A program made the translations under genes and the position numbers. A model generated the notes under the pieces. It was not told the DNA's origin. It worked only from the letters and a program-made list of their open reading frames with translations, and ran no database searches. From a bacterium (GTDB taxonomy: Bacteria; Gemmatimonadota; Gemmatimonadetes; Gemmatimonadales; Gemmatimonadaceae), in contig JAKAJN010000011.1 in assembly GCA_021813725.1 (NCBI GenBank), positions 1 to 41,659 on the forward strand: a DNA stretch of 41,659 nt, in the 5' to 3' direction. Of the stretch, positions 1-6,291 are shown in pieces; position 1 is the first letter of the stretch, and each line of letters opens with the position of its first letter.

Positions 1-96
1 GTGCGCCCAGATCAGCCGCCCCTGCAGGCCGGCCAGCGCGATCGCATAGATCGGCAGGAGCGCGAAGCGCAGGCGGCGGAGGCGACGGAGGGGCAT
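1..96 (-). CDS. N-terminal fragment of an unidentified membrane protein (runs off left edge)
   Basis: A minus-strand reading frame opens with an ATG at 96 and stays open to the window edge, giving 32 residues. It starts with a very arginine-rich segment (MPLRRLRRLRFALL) followed by a hydrophobic stretch that could be a first transmembrane helix or an uncleaved signal anchor. It follows the tRNA-Arg/tRNA-Pro transcript and its terminator, so it is probably transcribed on its own. No good ribosome binding site is visible before the ATG. Too little of the protein is present to assign a family; the start and the coding status are both tentative. Confidence 0.4.
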   Translation of the reverse strand, partial: MPLRRLRRLRFALLPIYAIALAGLQGRLIWAH

Positions 97-146
97 GGGG
101 GGAATCTAACCGCTTCAGCGCCGTCGATGCCGCTCGCCAAAACGAC

Positions 147-173
147 AAAACCCCTCGCATCGCGAAGGGTTTT
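147..173 (-). terminator. Rho-independent terminator of the tRNA-Arg/tRNA-Pro transcript
   Basis: Read on the minus strand, AAAACCC-TTCGC and GCGA-GGGGTTTT form a stem around a GAT loop with one internal mismatch, followed by two T-rich runs (TTTTGTCGTTTT). It lies 8 nt after the 3' end of tRNA-Pro and before the edge-truncated gene. Confidence 0.75.
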
Positions 174-178
174 GAATC

Positions 179-254
<76 letters not shown>

Positions 255-267
255 AATCGGTAAAGTC

Positions 268-304
268 TGACTACCGTCTTCCGTCTTCCAGCTTCCGTCT
301 GTCC
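268..304. repeat. GACGG-type short tandem repeat (copy 1)
   Basis: On the minus strand this spacer between tRNA-Arg and tRNA-Pro consists of AGACGGAAG units (AGACGGAAGCTGG, AGACGGAAGACGG). Similar units occur at 11041-11136, 12879-12912, 18088-18113 and 39043-39082. The repeat lies inside the presumed tRNA precursor. Confidence 0.6.
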
Positions 305-310
305 TTTCAG

Positions 311-384
311 TGCGCCCGGAGAGACTCGAACTCCCAACCTTCTGATCCGTAGTCAGATGCTCTATCCAATTGAGCTACGAGCGC
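311..384 (-). tRNA. tRNA-Arg (anticodon ACG)
   Basis: The minus strand gives a 74-nt cloverleaf. Acceptor arms GCGCTCG (384-378) and CGGGCGC (318-312) pair with one T-G wobble, and the discriminator base is A. The anticodon stem TCTGA/TCAGA holds the loop CTACGGA, so the anticodon is ACG; in bacteria this is normally deaminated to ICG and reads CGU/CGC/CGA. CCA is not encoded. A strong promoter lies directly upstream at 450-478. Confidence 0.95.
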
Positions 385-449
385 CCTTCTGCCTCTGGCC
401 GCCCCTCGGGACGCCGACGCCGGCGCAACCACGCGCCGGCGAGACTCAC

Positions 450-478
450 AATATATTCGGAATTTCGACGCGGGTCAA
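450..478 (-). promoter_or_regulatory. Sigma-70 promoter for tRNA-Arg/tRNA-Pro
   Basis: On the minus strand TTGACC (478-473) is followed by exactly 17 nt and then TATATT (455-450). This is a near-consensus housekeeping promoter about 65 nt before the mature tRNA-Arg 5' end. Its -35 box begins immediately after the stop codon of the response regulator gene. The region is clearly more AT-rich than its surroundings. Confidence 0.75.
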
Positions 479-850
479 TCAGGCGCCGAGCAGCGCCGAC
501 ACCTTCTCCAGCAGCTCCTGGCGACCAAATGGCTTTGCCAGAATCGCGTCGGCCCCGAGCGTCCGTGCCGAGTTGAGGTAGGCATCCGGCCCCACTCGCC
601 CGCCCCCGGAAATCGCCATCACTTTCACCGGCCGCCCGCTCTGGCGCAGTTGCATCAGCGTCTCGAGCCCCTCCTGCTCCGGCATCACCACGTCGGTGAT
701 GACCAGAGCGGAAGGCTGCTCGCGAAACCGCCGCATCCCGGCGCGCCCGTCTTCTGCCGATTCCACGTCGTACCCTTCGCGCTGCAGCATCTCCACCAGC
801 ATGTCGCGCACGACCGGGTCGTCGTCAATCACCAGAATCCGGGCGCTCAT
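479..850 (-). CDS. Single-domain CheY-like response regulator
   Basis: A 123-residue stand-alone receiver domain with no output domain. The acidic pocket is D9-D10-D11, the phosphoacceptor is D53 in the context ITDVVMP, the switch Ser is S81 and the conserved Lys is K106 in AKPF. All residues needed for phosphorylation are present. I chose the ATG at 850 rather than the GTG at 865 because AAGGAG (862-857) sits 6 nt before it and would otherwise be translated. The gene starts 20 nt after the TPR-protein stop codon, so the two are probably one transcript. It is likely phosphorylated by a histidine kinase encoded elsewhere; the target is unknown. No terminator follows: the tRNA-Arg promoter starts right after the stop. 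Confidence 0.9.
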   Translation of the reverse strand: MSARILVIDDDPVVRDMLVEMLQREGYDVESAEDGRAGMRRFREQPSALVITDVVMPEQEGLETLMQLRQSGRPVKVMAISGGGRVGPDAYLNSARTLGADAILAKPFGRQELLEKVSALLGA

Positions 851-869
851 CCGGGACTCCTTCACGACA

Positions 870-2438
870 TTACTTGACCGGCGCGTAGCGCCACGCGACG
901 ATCTTGGGCTTGTCCGACTTGACCTCGAACGCGCTCGTGGCCGCCGGGGCGACGTTCTCGACCTTCGCCACCTGCGTGTCCACGACGTTGCCGGCGATGT
1001 CGAGCAGTTCGAAGGTGATCTCGTATGAACGCGCCGCCTTCGTGCGGTTCTCGATCTCGCCCTTCACCACGGCGCGGTCGGCGTAGCGCACGAACTCCAC
1101 GATCACAACGCGCTGCGGCATGTCGTCATTCAGCTTCATATACTTGGCCACCGAGTCGGCGTACGGGCTCGGCGGGGGCGGCGGTGCGGCGGCGGGCTTG
1201 GCCGCACCCGGCCGGGCCGGTGCAGCCGGGGCCGGCGGCGGAGGCGGATCCTTCGGCTTCGACTCCTCCAGCAGCACGTTGTAGGCGTACGCGTACAGGG
1301 CGACATTGTCCGGGTTGCTCGGATCGAGCGCCACCAGACGGTCGACCATCGGGAGCATCTCCTTGCCCTTGCGCAGCTCGTACAGCAGCGCCGCCGCGTT
1401 GTACAGCGCGTCGCGCGAGTTCGGATTCTTCGCCAGCGTCGCCTCGAACAGCTTCACCGCCTCGGCGGTCTTGCCCATGCGGTTGGCGCAGATGGCTCCC
1501 TGCAGCGCCGACATGTCGCTGTACTTGTCGGTCGCCTTGTCCACCAGGCTGTAGCAGGACTGGAAGAGCGAGCTGTCCTTGAGCGATGTGGCCGCCATGC
1601 CGAGCCCCGACAGCGCGTATGGGGTGGACTCGCCATCCGGCGATTCCGTCGCGAGCTGCATCAGCACCTGCGCGGCGCGGCGCAGCGTCGCGGTGCGCTG
1701 GGGTTCCGGCTGGATCTCGGCGTACTCGAGCCCCACTTGGCCGATCTGGAACAGCACGGCGCGGCGATCCTCGGCGTACGTCGTGTCGCCCTCGGTGAGC
1801 TTGAGCGCCTCCTCGAGGTTCTTCATCATGTCGGCCTGCGAGCCGCGCACTTGGGCGATCGCGGCGTAAACGCGCGGCGCGTAGGGCGACCAGCGGTCAA
1901 GCACCTGCGACGACTTGGCGTAGACTTCCGCCGAGTCCACCTCGTTGGCCGCCATGAACTTGAAGGCCGCGTTGATGCGGTCCTGCCACGGCTTGGCCTG
2001 GCGGAACGGCTTCGTCTCGCCGTGGCACGCCGGGCTCTGCGCCTCGACTGTCGTGAAGAGCGAGTCGGCCGTTTTGGCGAGGTCAATCACCTGCTCTTTC
2101 GGCGTTCCCCAGTTCAGGTCGCCGCGGGTAGCGGTGTTGCCGATGTTCGGCTGCATCATCCACAGCACGAGCATCTGGCCGGCGATGGCGTTGGTCCCCA
2201 GCGGGTTCGCGGACGCGATCTTGGGGTTGCCGACCGTCTTCATGATGTCGCGGATCACCTTCGCCCGCTCATCTCCCGGCGCGAGTTGGAGCGCGCGCAT
2301 GCGGGTGATGTTATAGAGGGTGACCAGCTCCTTCGGTTGATTGAAGTCGACGGGGCACGTCGCCGCCGCCGGCTCCTGGGCGGCCAGTGGCGCCGCCACG
2401 AGGGCGGCGAGAAGCGTAAGACGAGGAAGTAGCGTCAT
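870..2438 (-). CDS. Secreted TPR-repeat protein with C-terminal FxLyD-like domain
   Basis: A 522-residue protein starting at the ATG at 2438. The reading frame stays open up to 2558, but that extension would run through the tRNA-Val gene and its terminator, so I rejected it. Residues 1-20 form a signal peptide (LLAALVAAPLAAQ). The middle contains alpha-helical TPR-like units, for example AVKLFEATLAKNPNSRDALY. A proline/alanine-rich linker at about residues 396-420 leads to a C-terminal beta-rich stretch (YEITFELLDIAGNVVDTQ...) that resembles FxLyD-type extracellular domains. TPR domains act as protein-protein scaffolds, so a periplasmic assembly or adaptor role is likely but not specified by the sequence. 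It is the first gene of a two-gene unit with the response regulator. Confidence 0.85.
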   Translation of the reverse strand: MTLLPRLTLLAALVAAPLAAQEPAAATCPVDFNQPKELVTLYNITRMRALQLAPGDERAKVIRDIMKTVGNPKIASANPLGTNAIAGQMLVLWMMQPNIGNTATRGDLNWGTPKEQVIDLAKTADSLFTTVEAQSPACHGETKPFRQAKPWQDRINAAFKFMAANEVDSAEVYAKSSQVLDRWSPYAPRVYAAIAQVRGSQADMMKNLEEALKLTEGDTTYAEDRRAVLFQIGQVGLEYAEIQPEPQRTATLRRAAQVLMQLATESPDGESTPYALSGLGMAATSLKDSSLFQSCYSLVDKATDKYSDMSALQGAICANRMGKTAEAVKLFEATLAKNPNSRDALYNAAALLYELRKGKEMLPMVDRLVALDPSNPDNVALYAYAYNVLLEESKPKDPPPPPAPAAPARPGAAKPAAAPPPPPSPYADSVAKYMKLNDDMPQRVVIVEFVRYADRAVVKGEIENRTKAARSYEITFELLDIAGNVVDTQVAKVENVAPAATSAFEVKSDKPKIVAWRYAPVK

Positions 2439-2489
2439 GGTGCACTCGGTAAGTGCCGGCGGGGCCGGCAGGTGACGCGGGGAAGATAA

Positions 2490-2523
2490 CAAAAAATGCC
2501 CCACGAGGCGCACTCGTGAGGCA
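2490..2523 (-). terminator. Rho-independent terminator after tRNA-Val
   Basis: On the minus strand TGCCTCACGAG and CTCGTGGGGCA form an 11-bp stem (one T-G wobble) around a TGCGC loop, followed by TTTTTT. It begins 2 nt after the tRNA-Val 3' end and isolates the tRNA from the TPR gene. Confidence 0.9.
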
Positions 2524-2524
2524 A

Positions 2525-2598
2525 TGGGCGGTACAAGACTCGAACTTGTGACCTCCACGATGTCAACGTGGCGCTCTAACCAACTGAGCTAACCGCCC
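2525..2598 (-). tRNA. tRNA-Val (anticodon GAC)
   Basis: The minus strand forms a 74-nt cloverleaf. Acceptor arms GGGCGGT (2598-2592) and ACCGCCC (2532-2526) pair perfectly, with discriminator A. The anticodon stem CCACG/CGTGG encloses TTGACAT, giving anticodon GAC for the valine codons GUC/GUU. The T loop is TTCGAGT. CCA is not encoded. Confidence 0.95.
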
Positions 2599-2668
2599 GA
2601 AACCTGGGGGACGACATCCGGAAGGCGCACAAGACGAGTTTTCACGTTGGCGCTGCCTCCCTTACGTA

Positions 2669-2697
2669 CCCCGCAGCGAGACTGCTGTGCCGCGGGG
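2669..2697 (-). terminator. Hairpin, probable terminator of the tRNA-Ala/tRNA-Gly transcript
   Basis: CCCCGC (2669-2674) pairs with GCGGGG (2692-2697); an alternative inner stem is CAGC/GCTG around GAGACT. No T run follows on the minus strand, so it would be a weak or Rho-assisted terminator. It follows the purine-rich repeat at 2702-2756. Confidence 0.4.
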
Positions 2698-2701
2698 GCG
2701 G

Positions 2702-2756
2702 TGTCTGTTTTCTCTCTGTTGTCTTTCGGTTGTTTGTCTGTTGTCTCTCTGTTGTT
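2702..2756 (-). repeat. CAGAGAGA-type purine-rich repeat between tRNA-Gly and a hairpin
   Basis: Read on the minus (transcribed) strand, the spacer after tRNA-Gly consists of ACAACAGAGAGACAAC and ACAGAGAGAAAACAGAC units with almost no T. The same kind of tract lies between gene end and hairpin after the sigma factor (4125-4175) and after the M23 peptidase (40767-40808). Confidence 0.7.
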
Positions 2757-2757
2757 A

Positions 2758-2830
2758 AGCGGGAAACGGGACTCGAACCCGCGACCCCAACCTTGGCAAG
2801 GTTGTGCTCTACCAACTGAGCTATTCCCGC
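2758..2830 (-). tRNA. tRNA-Gly (anticodon GCC)
   Basis: The minus strand forms a 73-nt cloverleaf. Acceptor arms GCGGGAA (2830-2824) and TTCCCGC (2765-2759) pair perfectly; the discriminator is T. The anticodon stem CAACC/GGTTG holds TTGCCAA, giving anticodon GCC for GGC/GGU. It lies 58 nt after tRNA-Ala and is probably co-transcribed from the promoter at 3012-3040. CCA is not encoded. Confidence 0.95.
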
Positions 2831-2888
2831 ATCATCCGGAGTGGCCGTCCGGAGCCGGATGCACCGACCGCGAGGCCGGCTCCCCGAG

Positions 2889-2961
<73 letters not shown>

Positions 2962-3011
2962 TCGGCCCGCCGTTCCGCGAGGTTTCCCAGGCGTTCCGTC
3001 AGGAACCAAAA

Positions 3012-3040
3012 AAGCTATCCAGACGTATGACGTGGGTCAA
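3012..3040 (-). promoter_or_regulatory. Sigma-70 promoter for tRNA-Ala/tRNA-Gly
   Basis: On the minus strand TTGACC (3040-3035) is separated by exactly 17 nt from TAGCTT (3017-3012), which is followed by a T-rich run. It uses the same -35 hexamer and spacing as the tRNA-Arg promoter. The predicted start is about 45 nt before the mature tRNA-Ala. The rest of the 2962-3227 spacer shows no gene; it must also contain the plus-strand promoter of the sigma factor gene, which I could not identify. Confidence 0.65.
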
Positions 3041-3227
3041 GCGGTCTCTCTGGCGGAAACTGCCAAACGCGCTATTTTTATCTCCCTTGCTTTTCGTTCT
3101 GCATTGGCAGCGCCGCCAGCGTAAATCCGTGACGAGCGCGCCGTTGTTCGACCGGGCAAGACCCGCCTCCGGGTCCCCCGTCTTCACGATTCACGCTCGA
3201 GCCCCCTGGCTCGTCGAGGCATAGTCC

Positions 3228-4118
3228 ATGGCCACCGAAGTCAAGCGCCGTCGCCGCCGCGCCGTCCCTGCCGGGATCGCGCCCAGCGAGCCTGAGCGCG
3301 ACATCCTCGACCAGTACCTGTATGAGGTCAGCACCTACCCGTTGCTCAAGGGCAACGAGGAAATCGAAGTCGCCCGCAAGATCCGCGCGGGCGACCAGGA
3401 CGCCCTGCAGGAACTCGTCAAGCGCAACCTGCGCTTCGTCATTTCCGTCGCCAAGAAGTACCAGAACCGCGGCCTGCCGCTGATCGACCTTATCGGCGAA
3501 GGGAACGTCGGCCTCCTCACCGCCGCGCGGAAGTTCGACCCCGACCAGGGCGTCAAGTTCATCTCGTACGCCGTCTGGTGGATCCGCCAAGCCATTCTGT
3601 CGTCGCTGGCGCGGCAGGGGCGCACCGTGCGCGTGCCGCTCAACCGCACCGCCGACCTCTCGCGCATCATCAAAGCGTCGGAGATCCTGCGCCAGAAGAT
3701 GCGTCGCGAACCAACGCCCGAGGAACTCGCGAAGGTCACGGGTCTTTCGGTGGACGTCGTCTCGTCGCTCGCCGCGCTGAACAGCGGCGACGTGCGGCTC
3801 GACGCGCCGATGGATCCGGATGGCGATCGCTCGCTCATCGAGCGTTTCGTCGCCGACGAGATGCCCGACACCGAAGAGGAGGCGATGAACCGCTTCCTGA
3901 CCGACGAGATCGAGCAGGCCCTCGGCTCGCTGCCACCGCGCGACGCCAAGGTGCTGCGCCTCTATTTCGGGCTCGAAGGCGGGCGCGAGCACACGCTCGA
4001 GGAAATTGGCTCGATGCTCGGTGTCACCCGCGAGCGCGTGCGGCAGTTGCGCGATCGCGCGCTCAAGCGGCTGCGCGAAGGAGATGTGGGAAGGGCATTG
4101 CAGTCGTTCAGCGCGTAG
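3228..4118 (+). CDS. RNA polymerase sigma factor, sigma-70 family (compact RpoD/SigA-like)
   Basis: A 296-residue sigma factor. A short region 1.2 begins at about residue 25 (DILDQYLYEV). Region 2 spans about residues 60-125 and has the core-binding and -10 recognition signatures (LRFVISVAKKYQNRG, GLPLIDLIGEGNVGLL, FISYAVWWIRQAI). Region 3 follows, and region 4 spans about residues 232-281 with a helix-turn-helix (TLEEIGSMLGVTRERVRQ). Region 1.1 and the long non-conserved insert of classical RpoD are absent. The two tRNA promoters nearby (TTGACC-N17-TAnnTT) fit such a factor. It may be the housekeeping sigma factor or a group 2 paralogue; the window cannot settle this. It ends at a strong terminator and appears monocistronic. 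Confidence 0.95.
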   Translation: MATEVKRRRRRAVPAGIAPSEPERDILDQYLYEVSTYPLLKGNEEIEVARKIRAGDQDALQELVKRNLRFVISVAKKYQNRGLPLIDLIGEGNVGLLTAARKFDPDQGVKFISYAVWWIRQAILSSLARQGRTVRVPLNRTADLSRIIKASEILRQKMRREPTPEELAKVTGLSVDVVSSLAALNSGDVRLDAPMDPDGDRSLIERFVADEMPDTEEEAMNRFLTDEIEQALGSLPPRDAKVLRLYFGLEGGREHTLEEIGSMLGVTRERVRQLRDRALKRLREGDVGRALQSFSA

Positions 4119-4124
4119 GGCTGA

Positions 4125-4175
4125 ACGGCAGAGAAACAACAGAGAGAAAACAGAGAGAAAACAGAGAAACAGCAG
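4125..4175 (+). repeat. CAGAGAGAAA-type purine-rich repeat before the sigma factor terminator
   Basis: The spacer after the stop codon consists of ACAGAGAGAAA units (GCAGAGAAAC, ACAGAGAGAAA twice, ACAGAGAAAC), T-free on the coding strand, and runs straight into the terminator hairpin. Confidence 0.75.
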
Positions 4176-4206
4176 ACGGCCGAGGGAGCATCGCTCCCTC
4201 GGCCGT
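4176..4206 (+). terminator. Terminator of the sigma factor gene
   Basis: A perfect 14-bp stem, ACGGCCGAGGGAGC (4176-4189) and GCTCCCTCGGCCGT (4193-4206), with a 3-nt ATC loop, followed by TTCC. It is 57 nt after the stop codon. Confidence 0.85.
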
Positions 4207-4330
4207 TTCCATTGGTGCGCTGCGGTCTCGCCGTCTCCCGAGCGCTCATCCATATTTTCCCTAACCCTGCCGCCCGTACCACGCGCGGCACCGTGCCCCT
4301 GCACCACACTCTGCTCCCTGCATCCCACCT

Positions 4331-4837
4331 GTGCACTCTCTTCGCGACCTCCACAAGTCGTTCGGTTCCCGCGAGGTCCTGCGGGGGTCTTCGCTCGAGG
4401 TGCCGGAGGGAGAGACCGTCGCCCGGATCGGCTACGCGGGGACGGGGAAGTCGGTCGCCATCAAGCACTCGCTCGATCGTCCGGCACTCTTCCGACTTCG
4501 CAAACGCATCGGGTCCGTCTCGCAGTGCGCGGCGCGCTTCGACTCCCTCACCGTCGGGGACAACGTCGCGACGGGGCTGCGCCGGCAGGAGGGGCTCACG
4601 GCGCGGGAGATCGGTGCGCGAGTGCGCGAGGTGCTCGCGCTGGTTGACTTGCCCGGCGCTGCGGACGCAATGCCGAGCGAACTCTCCGGCGGGATGCACA
4701 AACGCGTGGGGATTGCGCGCGCCATTGCCCTGCGTCCGAAATACGTGCTCCACGACGAGCCCGCGACAGGGCTCGATCCGGTCGTGCGCGCTTTCATCGA
4801 GGGGTGCGACGACCTGGATCCGGGGCGGGCCGCGTGA
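4331..4837 (+). pseudogene. Decayed MlaF-like ABC transporter ATPase
   Basis: The 168-residue frame (nominal GTG start, no ribosome binding site) clearly derives from an MlaF/Ttg2A-type ATPase, which drives phospholipid traffic between inner and outer membrane. A Walker A motif (GTGKS), the ABC signature MPSELSGGM and a Walker B-like segment (VLHDEPATGLDP) remain. About 25 residues between Walker A and the Q-loop region are missing: KHSLDRPA runs directly into LFRLRKRIG, and the Q-loop region is altered to SVSQCAARFDS. The protein ends soon after Walker B, so the D-loop and H-loop parts are gone; intact family members have about 250 residues. The usual partners mlaE and mlaD are absent. It overlaps the Nudix start by GTGA. 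I read it as a pseudogene remnant; a neofunctionalised short ATPase is unlikely without the H-loop. Confidence 0.7.
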
Positions 4838-5283
4838 CCGGTCGACCCCCGAAACCGTGCGAAGAAGTCTCCGCCGGCGGTATCGTCTTCCGGCGCGCCG
4901 CCGACGGAGTGCGCTTCCTGCTCATCCGGGACAGCTACCGGAACTGGGGGTTCCCCAAGGGGCACCTGGAGGTGGACGAGTCCCCCGACGCGGCGGCGAT
5001 GCGTGAAGTGCGGGAGGAGACCGGACTGAGCGCGATCCACCTCAAGGCACCGGTGGACGTGATTGACTGGCACTTCCGGTTTCGCGGGCGGCTCGTGCAC
5101 AAGATCTGCCACTTCTATCTCATCGAAGCGGCGACGAGTCGCGCCCGTCCCCTGCGCAAGGAGGGGATCACCGCCTGCCGGTGGCTGCGCTTCGACGAGG
5201 CGCTGAAGATGGTCTCGTACGAGAACGCACGCGCGGTGCTCACGCAGGCGCGCGCGCTGCTCGAGTCGGACCCGACGCCGTGA
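4834..5283 (+). CDS. Nudix hydrolase
   Basis: A 149-residue protein with a complete Nudix box at about residues 46-68: GHLEVDESPDAAA followed by MREVREETGL, which fits GX5EX7REUXEEXGU including the Mg-binding glutamates. Such enzymes hydrolyse nucleoside diphosphates linked to another moiety. The FPKGHLE context and the small size resemble Ap4A-hydrolase/MutT-like members, but the substrate is not determined by the sequence. I chose the GTG at 4834, which overlaps the stop of the decayed ATPase gene; an in-frame GTG at 4804 is an alternative. The stop overlaps the start of the downstream regulator by GTGA, so the two are translationally coupled. Confidence 0.88.
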   Translation: MTGRPPKPCEEVSAGGIVFRRAADGVRFLLIRDSYRNWGFPKGHLEVDESPDAAAMREVREETGLSAIHLKAPVDVIDWHFRFRGRLVHKICHFYLIEAATSRARPLRKEGITACRWLRFDEALKMVSYENARAVLTQARALLESDPTP

Positions 5284-6080
5284 CCGAGGGCGTCGCGCCC
5301 CTGCTCCCGACGGTGCTCGCGGTGGCCACGCGTGAGCGGGGGCGCGACCTGTTGCGACGCGCCTTTTCCAGGCGGCGCGCGCGGTTGCAACTGGTTCGCA
5401 CGGCCAGCGCTGCCGCGGCGGCGCTGCGCGCCACGCTGGTGGACGCCGTCGTCGTGGACCACGGCGCGGGCGGCGAGGAGCCGTGGAGTGCCACGGTCCT
5501 CGCCCGCGAGTTCCCGAGCATTCCGTTCTTCGCGCTGACGGTGCCGCGCCTGGCCGACACGGCGGTGCTGGGGCGGTGCGCGGCGCTCGACATCGCCGAC
5601 CTGCTCATCGAGGGGGTGGACGATGGAGCGCTCCGCGAGCTGGTCGTGCCGCTGGCCTTTTCGCGACGCTTTGCCGACGCACTGCGCGGCGCGCACGTCG
5701 AGCTGGGGCTTGCGCTCCCACTGCAGCAGCGCGCGTGGGACTGTGTCGTGGCGGCGGGAGGACGCCCCGTGCGGACGGATGCGATCGCGCAGGCGCTCGG
5801 GGTGACGCGCGAACATCTCAGCCGCGCCTTCGCCTCGGCGGGGGCGCCGAACCTGAAGCGGGTCATCGATCTTGTGCGGCTGGTGGCGGCGGCCGAACTG
5901 GCGAAGAACCCCGGGTACGACCTGGCGGACGTCGCGACGGTGCTCGAATTCGCGTCACCGTCGCACTTGGCGAGTACGGCCCAACGCGTGGCCGGCATCC
6001 GGGCTGCCTCGTTGACGCGCCTTAGGGCGAAGGACCTACTGGTACGGTTCCGTCAGGGACGATCGCGCAGCCGGGACTAG
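5280..6080 (+). CDS. AraC-type transcriptional regulator with receiver-like N-terminal domain
   Basis: A 266-residue protein starting at a GTG that overlaps the Nudix stop. Residues up to about 120 look like a response-regulator fold (AVVVDHG at the strand-3 position, FPSIPFFALTV near strand 4), but the acidic pair after strand 1 is absent and the conserved Lys is replaced near LIEGVDD. This is a probable pseudo-receiver that cannot be phosphorylated in the usual way. The C-terminal half carries an AraC-type helix-turn-helix (IAQALGVTREHLSRAF, then VATVLEFASPSHLAS) and a basic tail. Its targets could include the SusC1/SusD1 genes that start 211 nt downstream; this is inferred from position only. 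Confidence 0.8.
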   Translation: MTEGVAPLLPTVLAVATRERGRDLLRRAFSRRRARLQLVRTASAAAAALRATLVDAVVVDHGAGGEEPWSATVLAREFPSIPFFALTVPRLADTAVLGRCAALDIADLLIEGVDDGALRELVVPLAFSRRFADALRGAHVELGLALPLQQRAWDCVVAAGGRPVRTDAIAQALGVTREHLSRAFASAGAPNLKRVIDLVRLVAAAELAKNPGYDLADVATVLEFASPSHLASTAQRVAGIRAASLTRLRAKDLLVRFRQGRSRSRD

Positions 6081-6291
6081 CGCCGTCAGGATCTCCCCTA
6101 CAATATAGGTGTGGATTGCCTGATGTCCCCTTGGCTGGACGGGTCCGCATACTCAGAGCCCGTAATCTGATACGTGATTGTTGCACGACCGGCGTTACAG
6201 GAATCTGGTGACGCCGTGGCGTTTGGCGGGGTTGTTTGGTTGTAGGATTGTTGCGTCCTTTTTTCGCCCCTCTATAAAGGGAGGATACAGA

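Noticed and set aside
2439..2558. N-terminal extension of the TPR protein
   Set aside because: The extension would read through tRNA-Val and its terminator; a standard signal peptide begins at the ATG at 2438.
4331..4837. Functional ABC transporter ATPase
   Set aside because: The segment after Walker A and the complete C-terminus with the H-loop are missing, so ATP hydrolysis is not expected.
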